A DNA stretch of 64,000 nt, taken from Pseudophaeobacter profundi. GTDB taxonomy: Bacteria; Pseudomonadota; Alphaproteobacteria; Rhodobacterales; Rhodobacteraceae. The position numbers were made by a program, and so were the translations under genes. How positions within the stretch are numbered: the stretch's first letter is position 1; each line of letters begins with the position of its first letter. Of this stretch, positions 51,336 to 61,051 are shown one piece after another. The notes beneath the pieces were generated by a model, which saw only the letters and a program-made list of their open reading frames with translations, was not told the DNA's origin and searched no databases. The stretch lies in contig NZ_JARJEF010000001.1 in NCBI RefSeq assembly GCF_029697505.1, forward strand, positions 496,001 to 560,000. Reading direction: 5' to 3'.

Positions 51336-53912
51336 TTAGCTTTTTTCGTAAGTTGGAGAAACCACCCCGGTTTTCTCTTGGATTGCGAGCTGCGCCGCGG
51401 CCAAGCGCACCACCGGAACCCGGAACGGGGAACACGAGACATAATCAAAGCCGGCCTCTCGGCAAAATGCGATTGATTCGGGGTTGCCACCGTGTTCGCC
51501 ACAGATCGACAGGGTCACCTCGGGGTTTGCCTCACGGCCCCGCTGCACGCCAAGCTTCAACAGCTCTCCGACGCCATCGACATCCAGCACATGGAACGGG
51601 TCTTCAGGAAAGACCCCCTGCTGCACATAATTGGACATAAAGCGGCCCGCGTCATCTCGCGACAACCCATAGGTCATCTGTGTCAGATCATTGGTGCCGA
51701 AGCTCAAGAAAGAGGTATGCGGCGCGATCTCTGCCGCGCGCAGCGCAGCGCGCGGGGTTTCGACCATGATGCCAAGACGGTAATCAAAGGTCTCCCCCTG
51801 CTCTGACGCGACAGCCGCCGCCACCGCATCGATGCGCGCCTTGACCAGTTCGACCTCGCGCTTGGCCGAAACCAGCGGGATCATCACCTCGGGCACCACT
51901 GGTGCCCTATCGCGAGACGCCAGAAGCGTGGCTTCAAAAATGGCGCGGGCCTGCATGTCGTAGATTTCCGGCACCGTCACGCCCAGGCGCACCCCGCGCA
52001 GGCCCAGCATCGGATTATACTCCGCCATATCCTCGACCCGGCGGGTCACATCGCTCACCGGGATCCCCAGGGCCTCTGAAAGCTCCCGCTGGCCCGACTT
52101 GGAGGTCGGCAGGAATTCATGCAGCGGCGGATCAAACAGGCGAATGCAGACAGGCAGCCCCTCCATGATGCGAAACAGTTCATGGAAATCATCGCGCTGC
52201 ATCGGCAGCAGCCGGGCCAGAACTGCGGCGCGCCGACTTGAGGTTTCGGCAAAGATCATCTCGCGCATGACCGTCAAGCGACCCGGATCAAAGAACATGT
52301 GCTCGGTCCGGCACAGGCCAATGCCCTGGGCATTGAAATTGCGCGCCGTCTGCGCATCTGCCGGGGTATCGGCATTGGCACGAATATCGATGTCACGGGC
52401 CTCGTCCGCCCAGGCAAGCAGGGCCTGGAAGGCATCATCCTGCGCCGCCTCCAGCATCTCTGGCTCGCCCGCCAGCACCTCGCCACTGCTGCCATCAATG
52501 GTCACGATATCACCAGCGTGAAAAACCTGCCCCTTAGAGGAAATCAGCTGTTTCTTGCGGGAATCAAAGGTCATATCCGACGCGCCGACAATGCTGGGCA
52601 GGCCAAGACCGCGCCCGATAACCGCCGCATGGCTGGTCATGCCGCCCTTGCCAGTCAACACCGCCACCGCCGCATGCATGCCTCGCACATCCTCTGGCGA
52701 GGTCTCGCGCCGCACCAGCACGCAGGGCTCGCCACGCGCCGCGCCAGACTGGGCATCCGCCGCCGTAAAGACAAGATGCCCGGTTGCCGCGCCGGGACTG
52801 GCCGCAATGCCGGAGCCGATCACATCCCGCGCCGCGCTTGGGGCAACCTGACGGTGCAGCAATTCATTCAGCACATGGGCATCCACCCGCATCACAGCCT
52901 CATGCGGCGGGATAATCCCATCCTGGGCCAGGGCGACCGCAATCCGCACAGCCGCATGCGAAGATCGAAGCACCCGCACCCCGTCAAGGATATGCAGTTT
53001 TCCGTTTTGAATAACAAATTCGACCTGCATCTCTTCGCGTAGACGCTGCCGCATCAGCGCGGCATCCGCCTTGATGCTGGCAAAGGCCTCCGGTGCCAGC
53101 TCCTCCAACGAAGGTCCGCGCGCATCCTTTTCCAGGAACAGCGCATTTGACCCCGCCCCCAGGGCCTCGCGCCCCTGGCTCTGGCTCAGGTAACGGCCCG
53201 TCAGTTGCCGCAGGCCGGTCGTCGAATCCACCAGTTGCAACACCCCAGAGCCGCATTCCCCCTGACCCAGCCCCGGGATCATCTCTTGCACCACCAGCCC
53301 CAGGCCCGCATCCACCGGCGCGCCCTTGGCCTGACGCAGCAACCGCGCCGATGTCCCCTCCCAGGCCCGTGCCATGGAACGTAAGACCGCCGCCAACTGC
53401 TCGCCGGGATCCTGCGGGAACTCCTCATCGGTTTCCGCCTCATAGGCCTGCAGGATTTCGCTCAAGGCATCCGGCCCGCCATCCTCTACATCGTCAAAAA
53501 CATCCGGGTCCAGCCGCGCCACATGCACCGCATAAGATTGCACAAACCGCAGATACAGCGAGGCCGCAGCCTCCTGCCCCAAAACCTTGCTCAACGACAG
53601 GTAGCGCGCGTCGTTCATGCCGATATTCAGGATCGCACTTGGCCCGCCCCAATCCTGCACCTCTGAAGATGGGCGCACACAGAGCAGCGCATCCTCGGAA
53701 AACTCTTCCAGGATGGCGCGAATATCGGGCAACGCCCCTGCGGCGGCATTTTTCACTGCAGCAAAGGACAGGGCCACGGTACAGGGCACCGGCAAATCAA
53801 GCCGAACCAGTCGCTGCAGGCATTTGGCCCGGCCGCCGTGACTGGCCGTGGCAATGGGCGCCGTTGCGGTGATCAACGAAGCAAGCGGAGTCTCAGACGG
53901 GGGATTCTGCAC
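51336..53912 (-). CDS. PPDK-like PEP-utilising protein with divergent ATP-grasp half
   Basis: 858 residues from a GTG at 53912 (AGAGG seven bases upstream). The domain order is that of pyruvate, phosphate dikinase: nucleotide-binding half (1-360), swivelling phospho-His domain with H428 in GKGGMTSHAAVIGRG, and PEP/pyruvate barrel with the catalytic Cys in LSICGEHGGNPES and YVSCSPFRVPV. The C-terminal parts look fully active. The ATP side does not: GGKGANL is GGRAKCL, VRSGA is VRPSS, and the usual Asp and Gln ATP ligands are Q296 and D310. It may be a PPDK with altered nucleotide use or a PEP-binding regulator. Confidence 0.75.
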   Translation of the reverse strand: MQNPPSETPLASLITATAPIATASHGGRAKCLQRLVRLDLPVPCTVALSFAAVKNAAAGALPDIRAILEEFSEDALLCVRPSSEVQDWGGPSAILNIGMNDARYLSLSKVLGQEAAASLYLRFVQSYAVHVARLDPDVFDDVEDGGPDALSEILQAYEAETDEEFPQDPGEQLAAVLRSMARAWEGTSARLLRQAKGAPVDAGLGLVVQEMIPGLGQGECGSGVLQLVDSTTGLRQLTGRYLSQSQGREALGAGSNALFLEKDARGPSLEELAPEAFASIKADAALMRQRLREEMQVEFVIQNGKLHILDGVRVLRSSHAAVRIAVALAQDGIIPPHEAVMRVDAHVLNELLHRQVAPSAARDVIGSGIAASPGAATGHLVFTAADAQSGAARGEPCVLVRRETSPEDVRGMHAAVAVLTGKGGMTSHAAVIGRGLGLPSIVGASDMTFDSRKKQLISSKGQVFHAGDIVTIDGSSGEVLAGEPEMLEAAQDDAFQALLAWADEARDIDIRANADTPADAQTARNFNAQGIGLCRTEHMFFDPGRLTVMREMIFAETSSRRAAVLARLLPMQRDDFHELFRIMEGLPVCIRLFDPPLHEFLPTSKSGQRELSEALGIPVSDVTRRVEDMAEYNPMLGLRGVRLGVTVPEIYDMQARAIFEATLLASRDRAPVVPEVMIPLVSAKREVELVKARIDAVAAAVASEQGETFDYRLGIMVETPRAALRAAEIAPHTSFLSFGTNDLTQMTYGLSRDDAGRFMSNYVQQGVFPEDPFHVLDVDGVGELLKLGVQRGREANPEVTLSICGEHGGNPESIAFCREAGFDYVSCSPFRVPVVRLAAAQLAIQEKTGVVSPTYEKS

Positions 53913-54058
53913 TGCGGCACCTCTTCTTTGTGTTGCAGCATAATCCCCCAAGATCACACCGCAAGGCCCAAGCCCCGACACCAGGCCGGAAAAGCCATAA
54001 AACAGTGCTGCAAATCCCAAAAGCAGGCAAGAAGTCCCCTTTTTTCGCCGCGACGGGG

Positions 54059-54162
54059 GTCAAGGCCCGCGCAGCGGCCCTGCACAGCAGGGTTCAGCCT
54101 TGAGGCCCGCCGCGGCCTCAAAACTCGCAGCGGCGCTTTCAGGGGCAGATCGGCCCCTGAAA
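54059..54162 (-). other. Cluster of strong stem-loops upstream of the PPDK-like gene
   Basis: Two perfect hairpins stand out: TTTCAGGGGC/GCCCCTGAAA (54137-54162, six-base loop) and TTGAGGCC/GGCCTCAA (54100-54121, six-base loop). A five-base CCCTG/CAGGG hairpin and a long-range TCAAGGC/GCCTTGA pairing lie just below. Read on the minus strand they form a structured leader about 150-250 bases ahead of the GTG start, or a post-terminator structure of glyS. Confidence 0.5.
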
Positions 54163-54177
54163 CGCTTCTCAGCAAAA

Positions 54178-54209
54178 CAAAAAAAGGGCCGCACCACAGC
54201 GCGACCCTT
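54178..54209 (-). terminator. Intrinsic terminator of glyS
   Basis: On the minus strand, AAGGGTCGC pairs with GCGGCCCTT (one T-G pair) around an eight-base loop and runs into a stretch of seven U, about 50 bases after the glyS stop. Confidence 0.85.
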
Positions 54210-54261
54210 GAAGATGTTTGATCCACTTGGCCAGGAAACCGGGCCAATCGTCTTGGCAGAT

Positions 54262-56367
54262 TTACGCTTCGATCCGGGTCAGATCAGCCACCTGGCCGCA
54301 GACCTTGCGGATCTGGCTCAGCAGATTCAGCCGGTTGCGGCGAACCACTTCCTTGTCGGAGTTCACCTGCACCGCCTCAAAAAACGCATCCACTGGCTCG
54401 CGCAGCGCCGCCATGCCGCCCATGGCGGCCGCGAAATCTTCGGCCTCGATGGCCGAAGAGATCGCCCCCTCGTTTGCGGCAAGCGCGTCGAACAAGGCCG
54501 CTTCTGCCGGGTCTTCGATGAATTTCTTGTCGGCACCAAAGGAATATTCGACCCCGTCTTTTTCCTCGGCCTGAGACAGGATGTTGTTGGCGCGCTTGAA
54601 CCCCTGCAGCAGGTTCTCGCCATCCTCGGAGGACATGAACTCCTCCAGCGCCCGGGCGCGTTTCACCAGCAGCATCAGGTCGTCATTGCCCTCCATGGCG
54701 ATACAGGCGTCGATCACATCGTGACGAATACCCTGATCGCGCAGGAAGACTTTGAGGCGGTCGTGGAAGAAGGAAAGGAGATCAGCAATCTTGCCGTCAA
54801 AACCTTTCATATGCAGGCTCGTCGCAAACATAGAAAATGGTATGGCGAAAATGCCAGAACGGCCTGCAAGGTTCACCCGCACATCATTCTCCAGCACCAA
54901 CCGGATCACACCGAGCGCCGCACGGCGCAGCGCATAGGGGTCTTTGGAGCCGGTGGGCTTTTCATCAATCGCCCAGAACCCGGTCAGCGTGTCGATCTTG
55001 TCGGCCAGCGCCACGGCGACCGATACTGGCTCTGTCGGCACCTCATCGCTGGGGCCCAGCGGCGAGTAATGCAGCTGACAGGCATTGGCGACCTCTTGCG
55101 GCAGCCCTGCGGCCTGAGCGTAATAGCGCCCCATCAACCCCTGCAATTCGGGGAACTCATAGACCATCTCGGAAGACAGATCCGCCTTGGCGAGTTTCGC
55201 CGCCTGTTCCGCCAGATCCGCATCCGCGCCCACAACGGGGGCGATTTCGCGCGCCAGCGCCGCGATCCGGTCAATCCGCGCGGCCTGGGTTCCGAGCTTG
55301 TTGTGGAAGGTCACATTGCCAAGGCTCTCCAGCCAGCCTTCCATGCCAACCTCGGATTTCGCGATGCGCAGATCGTTCTCCCAAAAGAACTTCGCATCTG
55401 CCAGACGCGCGCTCAGCACCTTTTGGTTGCCCGCCAGAATGGTCGCGCCGTGATCTGCTGTTTCACGGTTGGCCACGGTGACAAAGCCTTCGATCCGACC
55501 GGTTTTGGGGTTTCTCACACTGAAAAATTTCTGGTGTTCCTTCATCGAAGTCTGCAGCACCTCTGGCGGCAGCTCCAGAAATTCAGCGTCGATATCGCCC
55601 AGCAGCACCACCGGCCATTCCACCAGGCCGGCAACCTCGGCCAGCAATCCCTTGTCTTCGACCAGTTCCAGCCCACGGGCAAAGGCCTGATTGCTGGCCT
55701 CTTGCCAGATCGCCTCGCGGCGTTCGGCCGGGTCCAGCACCACATTGGCGCGCTTCAATTTGGCGGCGTAGTCCTCAAAACCCGATACGCTGATTTCATC
55801 CGGTGCCATAAAGCGGTGGCCGCGGGTGGTCTTGCCCGTCGTGATCCCGTCCAGCTCCAGCGGCACCACTTCGCCACCGTTTTCATCGCTCAGCACACAC
55901 AGGATGGAGTGCAGCGGGCGCACCCAGCGCAGGGGTCCCGCCCCCCAGCGCATGCTCTTGGGCCAGGGAAAGTTGCGAATGGTTGCCTCAAGCACCTCGG
56001 CGATGATCGCAGAGGCCGGGCGTCCGGCTTTTTCGATGCTGGCGAAATAGATCGCCCCCTTGGGGGTGTCGCGCTCTTCCAGCTGGTCTCGCGTCAGGCC
56101 AGCCCCGCGCAAGAAACCTTCGATTGCCTTGTCCGGCGCTCCCACCTTGGGGCCTTTGCGCTCTTCGCGCAGCGTCGGGCTTTCGGCCAGCAGACCTTCG
56201 ATTGCCAGGGTCAGACGACGCGGCGTGGAAAAGGCTGCGGCCCCGGCGTAGGTCAGCCCGGCCTCGACCAGGCCATCGGTCATGCGCTTTTTCAGGTCCT
56301 CGGCTGCACGCGCCTGCATGCGGGCCGGGATCTCTTCGGAAAACAGTTCAATCAGCAGATCAGGCAT
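54262..56367 (-). CDS. glyS: Glycyl-tRNA synthetase beta subunit
   Basis: A 701-residue tRNA-binding subunit of the bacterial alpha2-beta2 enzyme. The opening MPDLLIELFSEEIPARMQ, the GPKVGAPDKAIEGFLRG segment, and the HD-like and anticodon-binding C-terminal parts (DALAANEGAISSAIEAEDF) are family features at normal length. AAGGAACTTCG precedes the ATG at 56367. It lies downstream of glyQ and a small membrane-protein gene in the same direction and ends in a good terminator. Confidence 0.95.
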   Translation of the reverse strand: MPDLLIELFSEEIPARMQARAAEDLKKRMTDGLVEAGLTYAGAAAFSTPRRLTLAIEGLLAESPTLREERKGPKVGAPDKAIEGFLRGAGLTRDQLEERDTPKGAIYFASIEKAGRPASAIIAEVLEATIRNFPWPKSMRWGAGPLRWVRPLHSILCVLSDENGGEVVPLELDGITTGKTTRGHRFMAPDEISVSGFEDYAAKLKRANVVLDPAERREAIWQEASNQAFARGLELVEDKGLLAEVAGLVEWPVVLLGDIDAEFLELPPEVLQTSMKEHQKFFSVRNPKTGRIEGFVTVANRETADHGATILAGNQKVLSARLADAKFFWENDLRIAKSEVGMEGWLESLGNVTFHNKLGTQAARIDRIAALAREIAPVVGADADLAEQAAKLAKADLSSEMVYEFPELQGLMGRYYAQAAGLPQEVANACQLHYSPLGPSDEVPTEPVSVAVALADKIDTLTGFWAIDEKPTGSKDPYALRRAALGVIRLVLENDVRVNLAGRSGIFAIPFSMFATSLHMKGFDGKIADLLSFFHDRLKVFLRDQGIRHDVIDACIAMEGNDDLMLLVKRARALEEFMSSEDGENLLQGFKRANNILSQAEEKDGVEYSFGADKKFIEDPAEAALFDALAANEGAISSAIEAEDFAAAMGGMAALREPVDAFFEAVQVNSDKEVVRRNRLNLLSQIRKVCGQVADLTRIEA

Positions 56368-56492
56368 CGAAGTTCCTTGCACAGTCGTTGCGCCATCTTT
56401 TGACGGCGGGCGCGCAGATAGATTGCGCTTTGGTCTCACGGGGCGGCGGCCATCCCATCACAAGCGGCCACCGCATTTAGATCGTCTTCGGG

Positions 56493-57023
56493 CTAGTCGC
56501 CCTGGGTGGGACGCGGCGGGCAGGTTTCCCCGACCACGGTGCCATCATAGGCTTTTTCACCGCAGGCGTTCAGTTCATGCCAGGCAAAGCCCTGGCCCTG
56601 TTCCGTCACCGCAACAATGCGGTCCACCCCGTAAAAGATGTTTTTGACAGAGACAAAGGCCGTCGCAGTGCCATCCGCAAGAGCCGCGCCCAGGGCCTCG
56701 GCGTCAAAGCAGTCAAACCAGCCCGGCGCATTGCGCGGGTCCTTTTGGCTGGAAACCTGAAACAGCTGTTCCAGCGCCTGCGGCCGCAGCGGGGTGGTGA
56801 AACAGGCGCGATAGCGGATTGGCGAGCTTTCTGCGTCAATCGCCTGGAAATTTTCATAGGCAATCGGTTTGGGGGTCTCGGCGCTCAGTGGCAGCAACAC
56901 CACATCCTCTCCCGGGGTCAGGGCAACATCGTCATAGTAGCCATAGACCTGCAGGTAATACATCGCCCCGCCCGCCGCGAGCCCGGAAACGACAAGAACA
57001 ATGGCAAGAAACTTACCCAACAT
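56493..57023 (-). CDS. Single-pass membrane-anchored protein (DUF6446-like)
   Basis: A 176-residue protein with one N-terminal helix (MLGKFLAIVLVVSGLAAGGAMYYL) and a soluble, probably periplasmic domain containing four cysteines (RACFTT, GWFDCFD, NACGEK, GETCPP). Genes of this kind sit between glyQ and glyS in many Rhodobacterales, and I recall the family as DUF6446; that label is from memory. The fixed place between two subunit genes of one enzyme suggests operon history more than shared function. GAAGG lies about ten bases before the ATG at 57023. Confidence 0.75.
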   Translation of the reverse strand: MLGKFLAIVLVVSGLAAGGAMYYLQVYGYYDDVALTPGEDVVLLPLSAETPKPIAYENFQAIDAESSPIRYRACFTTPLRPQALEQLFQVSSQKDPRNAPGWFDCFDAEALGAALADGTATAFVSVKNIFYGVDRIVAVTEQGQGFAWHELNACGEKAYDGTVVGETCPPRPTQGD

Positions 57024-57111
57024 TAGCAATAACCTTCATAATTTCGCCCCGCACAGCGGCGCGCTTGGGGCACGGTGCCCGGATATGACCACCGCCTTTT
57101 CGTCAGCCGCC

Positions 57112-58077
57112 CTAGGCGGCGAACCCACCGGCGCTGGTCTGCACAAAGGCATCAGCGCATTGCTTGGCCAGGTTGCGCACCCGCCCGATATAGGCCTGGC
57201 GTTCCGTCACAGAAATAACCCCACGGGCATCTAGCAGGTTAAAGATATGGCTGGCCTTGATGCACTGGTCATAGGCAGGATGCGCCATGATAATACGTTT
57301 GCCGGTCTTTGGGTCGTCATAGGCCTGGGCCAGGATGGTGGCGCATTCGGCCTCGGCCTCTTCAAAATGGCGCAGCAGGACATCGGTGTTAGCCACATCA
57401 AAGTTCCAGCGAGCGTATTCTTCTTCGGTCTGCTTGAAGACATCGCCATAGCTCAGCGGGATCGGCGCATCCGGGTCATTAAAGGGCATGTCCATCACAT
57501 GATCGACGCCCAGCACATACATCGCCAGACGCTCCAACCCATAGGTCAGCTCGCCGGAAACCGGGTGGCAGTCGTGGCCGCCGACCTGCTGGAAATAGGT
57601 GAACTGGCTGACTTCCATACCGTCGCACCAAACTTCCCAGCCAAGGCCCCAGGCCCCCAGGGTTGGGCTTTCCCAATCGTCTTCGACAAAGCGGATATCA
57701 TGCATGGACATGTCAACGCCGATTGCCTCAAGGCTGCCGAGGTACAGTTCCTGCAGATTGGGCGGGCTGGGTTTGATCAGCGCCTGAAACTGGTAGTAAT
57801 GCTGCAATCGATTGGGGTTTTCACCATAGCGCCCATCGGTGGGGCGACGCGAAGGCTGAACATAGGCAGCCGCCCAGGGCTTGCTGCCCAGCGAACGCAG
57901 CGTGGTGGCCGGGTGAAAGGTGCCTGCGCCCACTTCCATGTCATAGGGCTGCATGATGGCGCAGCCCTGGCCAGCCCAGTAATTTTGCAGCCGCAGAATG
58001 ATCTCTTGAAAAGAGCGCGGAGCGGCTCTGGCCGCGCCAGATGTCATCTCAGATGTATGGCCGGTGGTCTGGGTCAT
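57112..58077 (-). CDS. glyQ: Glycyl-tRNA synthetase alpha subunit
   Basis: A 321-residue class II aminoacyl-tRNA synthetase catalytic subunit. The signatures [35 protein letters not shown] and [20 protein letters not shown] are unmistakable. It activates glycine and, with GlyS, charges tRNA-Gly. AAGGA lies eight bases before the ATG at 58077. First gene of the glyQ-membrane protein-glyS series. Confidence 0.97.
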   Translation of the reverse strand: MTQTTGHTSEMTSGAARAAPRSFQEIILRLQNYWAGQGCAIMQPYDMEVGAGTFHPATTLRSLGSKPWAAAYVQPSRRPTDGRYGENPNRLQHYYQFQALIKPSPPNLQELYLGSLEAIGVDMSMHDIRFVEDDWESPTLGAWGLGWEVWCDGMEVSQFTYFQQVGGHDCHPVSGELTYGLERLAMYVLGVDHVMDMPFNDPDAPIPLSYGDVFKQTEEEYARWNFDVANTDVLLRHFEEAEAECATILAQAYDDPKTGKRIIMAHPAYDQCIKASHIFNLLDARGVISVTERQAYIGRVRNLAKQCADAFVQTSAGGFAA

Positions 58078-58391
58078 GTCCAAATCCTTCGTATGGGGCG
58101 AAGTGCAGCAGCAAATGCGCGCTTCTTCCTATGCAAGCCCCCCGGCAGGGTCAACGGCTAGAACGCCGCCAGCCCCCGCCAGAGGACCATTGCCACACAC
58201 GGCACGGGCCGAAACCCGCCTTTTGCCACAACAATTGCCCGGCCAACCGGATTCGCCGTGGCAATAAGGCCATAATCCACAGTTTGCTGCAGCGCCGGGG
58301 GAATTCCCCCCCGCAAGAGGCGTTCCCTTTGCCGCTGCAAAATGTTTATCTGCGCCGCAATAATTTGGTTTACCGGGATAGGGTCCTGATA
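58078..58391. other. Divergent promoter gap between glyQ and the secreted pseudoprotease
   Basis: 314 bases that should carry both promoters. I see no RNA gene, attenuator or convincing small ORF; T-box-like features are not visible. Confidence 0.45.
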
Positions 58392-60203
58392 ATGAAAAAA
58401 TTGATCGCCGCATTGGTTCTGTCGCTACAAGCGCTGGCCATTGGCTTGGTCGTGCCTGCCCAGGCACAGCAAAACACGCAGGAAACCGTCTGGATCCAGG
58501 TGGCCGCGCGGCCCTCTCTGGCTTCGGCCAGCGCAGAGGCGCGCGCAATCGCCGCCAGGCTGCCGGATGTGGCCGGGTTTTCCCTGGGCGGCGGCTGGTA
58601 CGGGGTGCTAATTGGCCCCTATACCCGCGAAGATGCGAATCGCGTGCTGCAGGTCTATCGCTCTGAAGGGCAGATCCCGCGCGACAGTTTCATCGCCTTT
58701 CCCGCCAACCTGCGCACCCAGTTCTATCCGCTGGGCGAAGACGCGGCCCAGACGAATGCAGCACCGGCAGATCCTGCACCGCAGAATCCGGATGCAACGG
58801 CTACGGCGCCAGCCAGCGCAGAGGTCGGCCAGAGCCCAGATACCGCGCCTCTTGCTATTGCGGACCCGGCGCCAGCCCTGCCAGACGAAACCCCGGCACA
58901 GGCGCGGCGCAGTGAAAGCCTGCTCAGCAGGGACGAACGCAAAGACCTGCAAGTCGCGCTCAAGGCGGCCGGGTTTTACACCTCTGCCATTGATGGTGCA
59001 TTTGGTCGCGGCACCCGCGCATCCATGTCGGATTGGCAGGTCTCGAACGGCCATGAGGCGACAGGAGTGCTGACCACCGCGCAGCGCCAGGCGTTGATGG
59101 ATGACTATAACGCGCCACTGATTTCGGTTGGCATGCGCCGGATCACCGATGAACAGGCTGGCATCTCGCTGGAGATCCCCGCCGCAGAGGTAGGGTTTGC
59201 CCGCTACGAACCACCCTTTGCCCATTACGACAGCTCTGGCGATCTGGGCCTGCGGGTGCTGCTGATCAGTCAGCGCGGCGACAAGCGTACGCTCTACGGT
59301 CTCTATGACATCATGCAGACGCTGGAAATCGTGCCGCTGGAAGGCCCACGTCAGCGCAGCGGCGACAGCTTCACCCTGGAAGGGCGCAACAGCCGCTTTA
59401 CCTCCTTCACCCAGGCCAGCCTGAAGAATGGTGAAATCAAGGGCTTTACCCTGATCTGGCCCGCCAACGACGAAGCCCGCCGCGCCCGGGTTCTGGCTGC
59501 CATGCAGGACAGCTTTGAACGCCGAGACGGCGTTTTGGATGATGCCGCCGGTGCCGATATTCAGCAGAATATCGATCTGCTGTCCGGCCTGGAAATCCGC
59601 AAGCCCAAGATGTCGCGCTCTGGCTTTTTTGTCAGCACCGATGGTGCGGTTGTGACCACCTCTGATGTGGTGCAGGGCTGCACCCGCGTGACGCTGGATC
59701 ATGGCTACACGGCCGAGGTGCTTGCGCGTGACAGCAAAAATGGCCTGGCCATCCTGCGCCCTGCGCAGGCGCTGGCCCCCATGGCCGTGGCAGAGCTAAG
59801 CGGCCACAGCCCGCGCCTGCAGTCCGATATTGCGGTCTCTGGCTTCTCCTATGAGGGGGTTCTGGGCGCGCCAAGTCTCACCTGGGGTAAGCTGGCGGAT
59901 GTAAAAAGCCTGGATGGCAATACCGATATTGCCCGACTTGAACTGACAGCGCAGAGCGGCGATGCTGGTGGACCGGTTGTCGATGCCTCGGGTGCGGTAC
60001 TGGGTATGCTGCTGCCGCAGGCGGCCAATGATCGCCAACTGCCCGACGGGGTGAGCTTTGCGGTGAATGCTGCCGCCATCCGCAGCGCGCTGGACAGCGC
60101 CGGGCTAAGCGCCAAGACCCAGCCTGCGGGCTCGGATCTGACCAATCAGGCGCTGACACGCCGCGCTACAGGCATGACCGTTCTGGTCAGCTGCTGGGAC
60201 TAA
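58392..60203 (+). CDS. Exported multidomain protein with catalytically dead trypsin-like domain
   Basis: 603 residues. Signal peptide to AQAQ (26); a SPOR-like unit (about 32-105, WIQVAARPSLASA and YGVLIGPYTREDANRVL); an Ala/Pro/Asp linker (115-175); a PG_binding_1 unit (183-238, AAGFYTSAIDGAFGRGTRAS); a middle domain; and a trypsin/HtrA-like fold (405-570). In the last, the catalytic positions are altered: TNNHVV is TTSDVV (D425), DLAVL is GLAIL (G451), and GNSGGP is GDAGGP (A525). It is therefore probably a periplasmic peptidoglycan-associated binding or scaffold protein, not a protease. AGGG lies about ten bases before the ATG. Confidence 0.82.
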   Translation: MKKLIAALVLSLQALAIGLVVPAQAQQNTQETVWIQVAARPSLASASAEARAIAARLPDVAGFSLGGGWYGVLIGPYTREDANRVLQVYRSEGQIPRDSFIAFPANLRTQFYPLGEDAAQTNAAPADPAPQNPDATATAPASAEVGQSPDTAPLAIADPAPALPDETPAQARRSESLLSRDERKDLQVALKAAGFYTSAIDGAFGRGTRASMSDWQVSNGHEATGVLTTAQRQALMDDYNAPLISVGMRRITDEQAGISLEIPAAEVGFARYEPPFAHYDSSGDLGLRVLLISQRGDKRTLYGLYDIMQTLEIVPLEGPRQRSGDSFTLEGRNSRFTSFTQASLKNGEIKGFTLIWPANDEARRARVLAAMQDSFERRDGVLDDAAGADIQQNIDLLSGLEIRKPKMSRSGFFVSTDGAVVTTSDVVQGCTRVTLDHGYTAEVLARDSKNGLAILRPAQALAPMAVAELSGHSPRLQSDIAVSGFSYEGVLGAPSLTWGKLADVKSLDGNTDIARLELTAQSGDAGGPVVDASGAVLGMLLPQAANDRQLPDGVSFAVNAAAIRSALDSAGLSAKTQPAGSDLTNQALTRRATGMTVLVSCWD

Positions 60204-60265
60204 CCCAAGACCAATCAGCCAAGATCGCGGTATCTGTTTCTGTGCCGCGATCCAGAACAAAAAAC

Positions 60266-60301
60266 AAAAAGACGCCGGTGGTTTCCCATCGGCGTCTTTT
60301 T
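60266..60301. terminator. Bidirectional intrinsic terminator
   Basis: A ten-base stem GACGCCGGTG/CATCGGCGTC (one G-T pair) with a six-base loop, flanked by AAAAA and TTTTT, between the convergent pseudoprotease and SDR genes. It can serve either strand. Confidence 0.9.
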
Positions 60302-60376
60302 GTTTCGATACGGATGTCAGCCACGGCACCGCGCTGTTGCCGTGGCCCCCGGCAAAGCCTTCAGCAAGGGGCCGGT

Positions 60377-61018
60377 TCAATAGGGATGGATCCGGCCATC
60401 CCAAGTGTGAAAACATCCCGTCGTCCCCAGGGTCAGCACCTCGACTTCTTCAATCAGGCCCCGGGCTGCATCTTCCACACAGATATCGCCTTGCTCGCCG
60501 CCCATATCGGTGCGCACCCAGCCGGGATGATAGATCCCCACGGCAATGCCTTTGGGGCGCAGATCCGTGGCCAGATTGCGACCCACATTCAGCGCCGCCG
60601 CCTTGGATGCCCGATAGGCATAGCTGCCGCCGGGCGCCCGCGCGTGGCTGGCCATCTGCGAAGAAATGATCGCGATCTTGGGCGCATCCGCCAGCCGCAG
60701 GTTCGGCAGCAGCGCCTGCACCGTCAAAAAGACGCCAGTGACATTCACCGCCATGCTCTGGCTCCAGATTTCGGCGGTATAGTCTTCCAGCTCCATCCCT
60801 TTATCGAGATAGACACCTGCGTTGCACACCAAAAGATCAACAGGGCGCCCCGCCAGTTCGCGGGCAAATCGGGCCTGTGCAGCTGGGTCGGTCACATCCA
60901 ATTGGGCACTGCCAGAGCCATCTCGCGATGTGCCAGTCACTTCATGACCCTGGCTGCGCAGCTGAGTGGCCATTTCAAGGCCAATGCCACGGTTGGCACC
61001 GGTAATCACGATATGCAT
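60377..61018 (-). CDS. Short-chain dehydrogenase/reductase
   Basis: A 213-residue classical SDR: cofactor motif TGANRGIGLE, LVCNAGVYLDKG (NAG), catalytic Ser in AIISSQMASH and the Y-x-x-x-K in YAYRASKAA. An Arg in GTSRDG after the second strand suggests NADP(H). The ATG at 61018 has GAGG about ten bases upstream, better than the ATG at 61033. The substrate is unknown. Confidence 0.88.
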   Translation of the reverse strand: MHIVITGANRGIGLEMATQLRSQGHEVTGTSRDGSGSAQLDVTDPAAQARFARELAGRPVDLLVCNAGVYLDKGMELEDYTAEIWSQSMAVNVTGVFLTVQALLPNLRLADAPKIAIISSQMASHARAPGGSYAYRASKAAALNVGRNLATDLRPKGIAVGIYHPGWVRTDMGGEQGDICVEDAARGLIEEVEVLTLGTTGCFHTWDGRIHPY

Positions 61019-61051
61019 GGGATCTTGCCTCATAAATCTGTGTTCGCTGGT

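Larger units (their letters stand above)
53913..54261. other. Gene-free gap between glyS and the PPDK-like gene
   Basis: 349 bases without a gene. It contains the glyS terminator and a series of strong stem-loops listed separately. Because the PPDK-like gene lies downstream on the minus strand, the rest would be its promoter and 5' leader. Confidence 0.5.

Noticed and set aside
54100-56403. 767-residue frame antisense to glyS
   Set aside because: Antisense shadow of glyS; no start signal or recognisable domain.
57112-58391. T-box riboswitch upstream of glyQ
   Set aside because: T-boxes are mainly a Firmicutes/Actinobacteria device, and no specifier loop or T-box sequence is visible in the leader.
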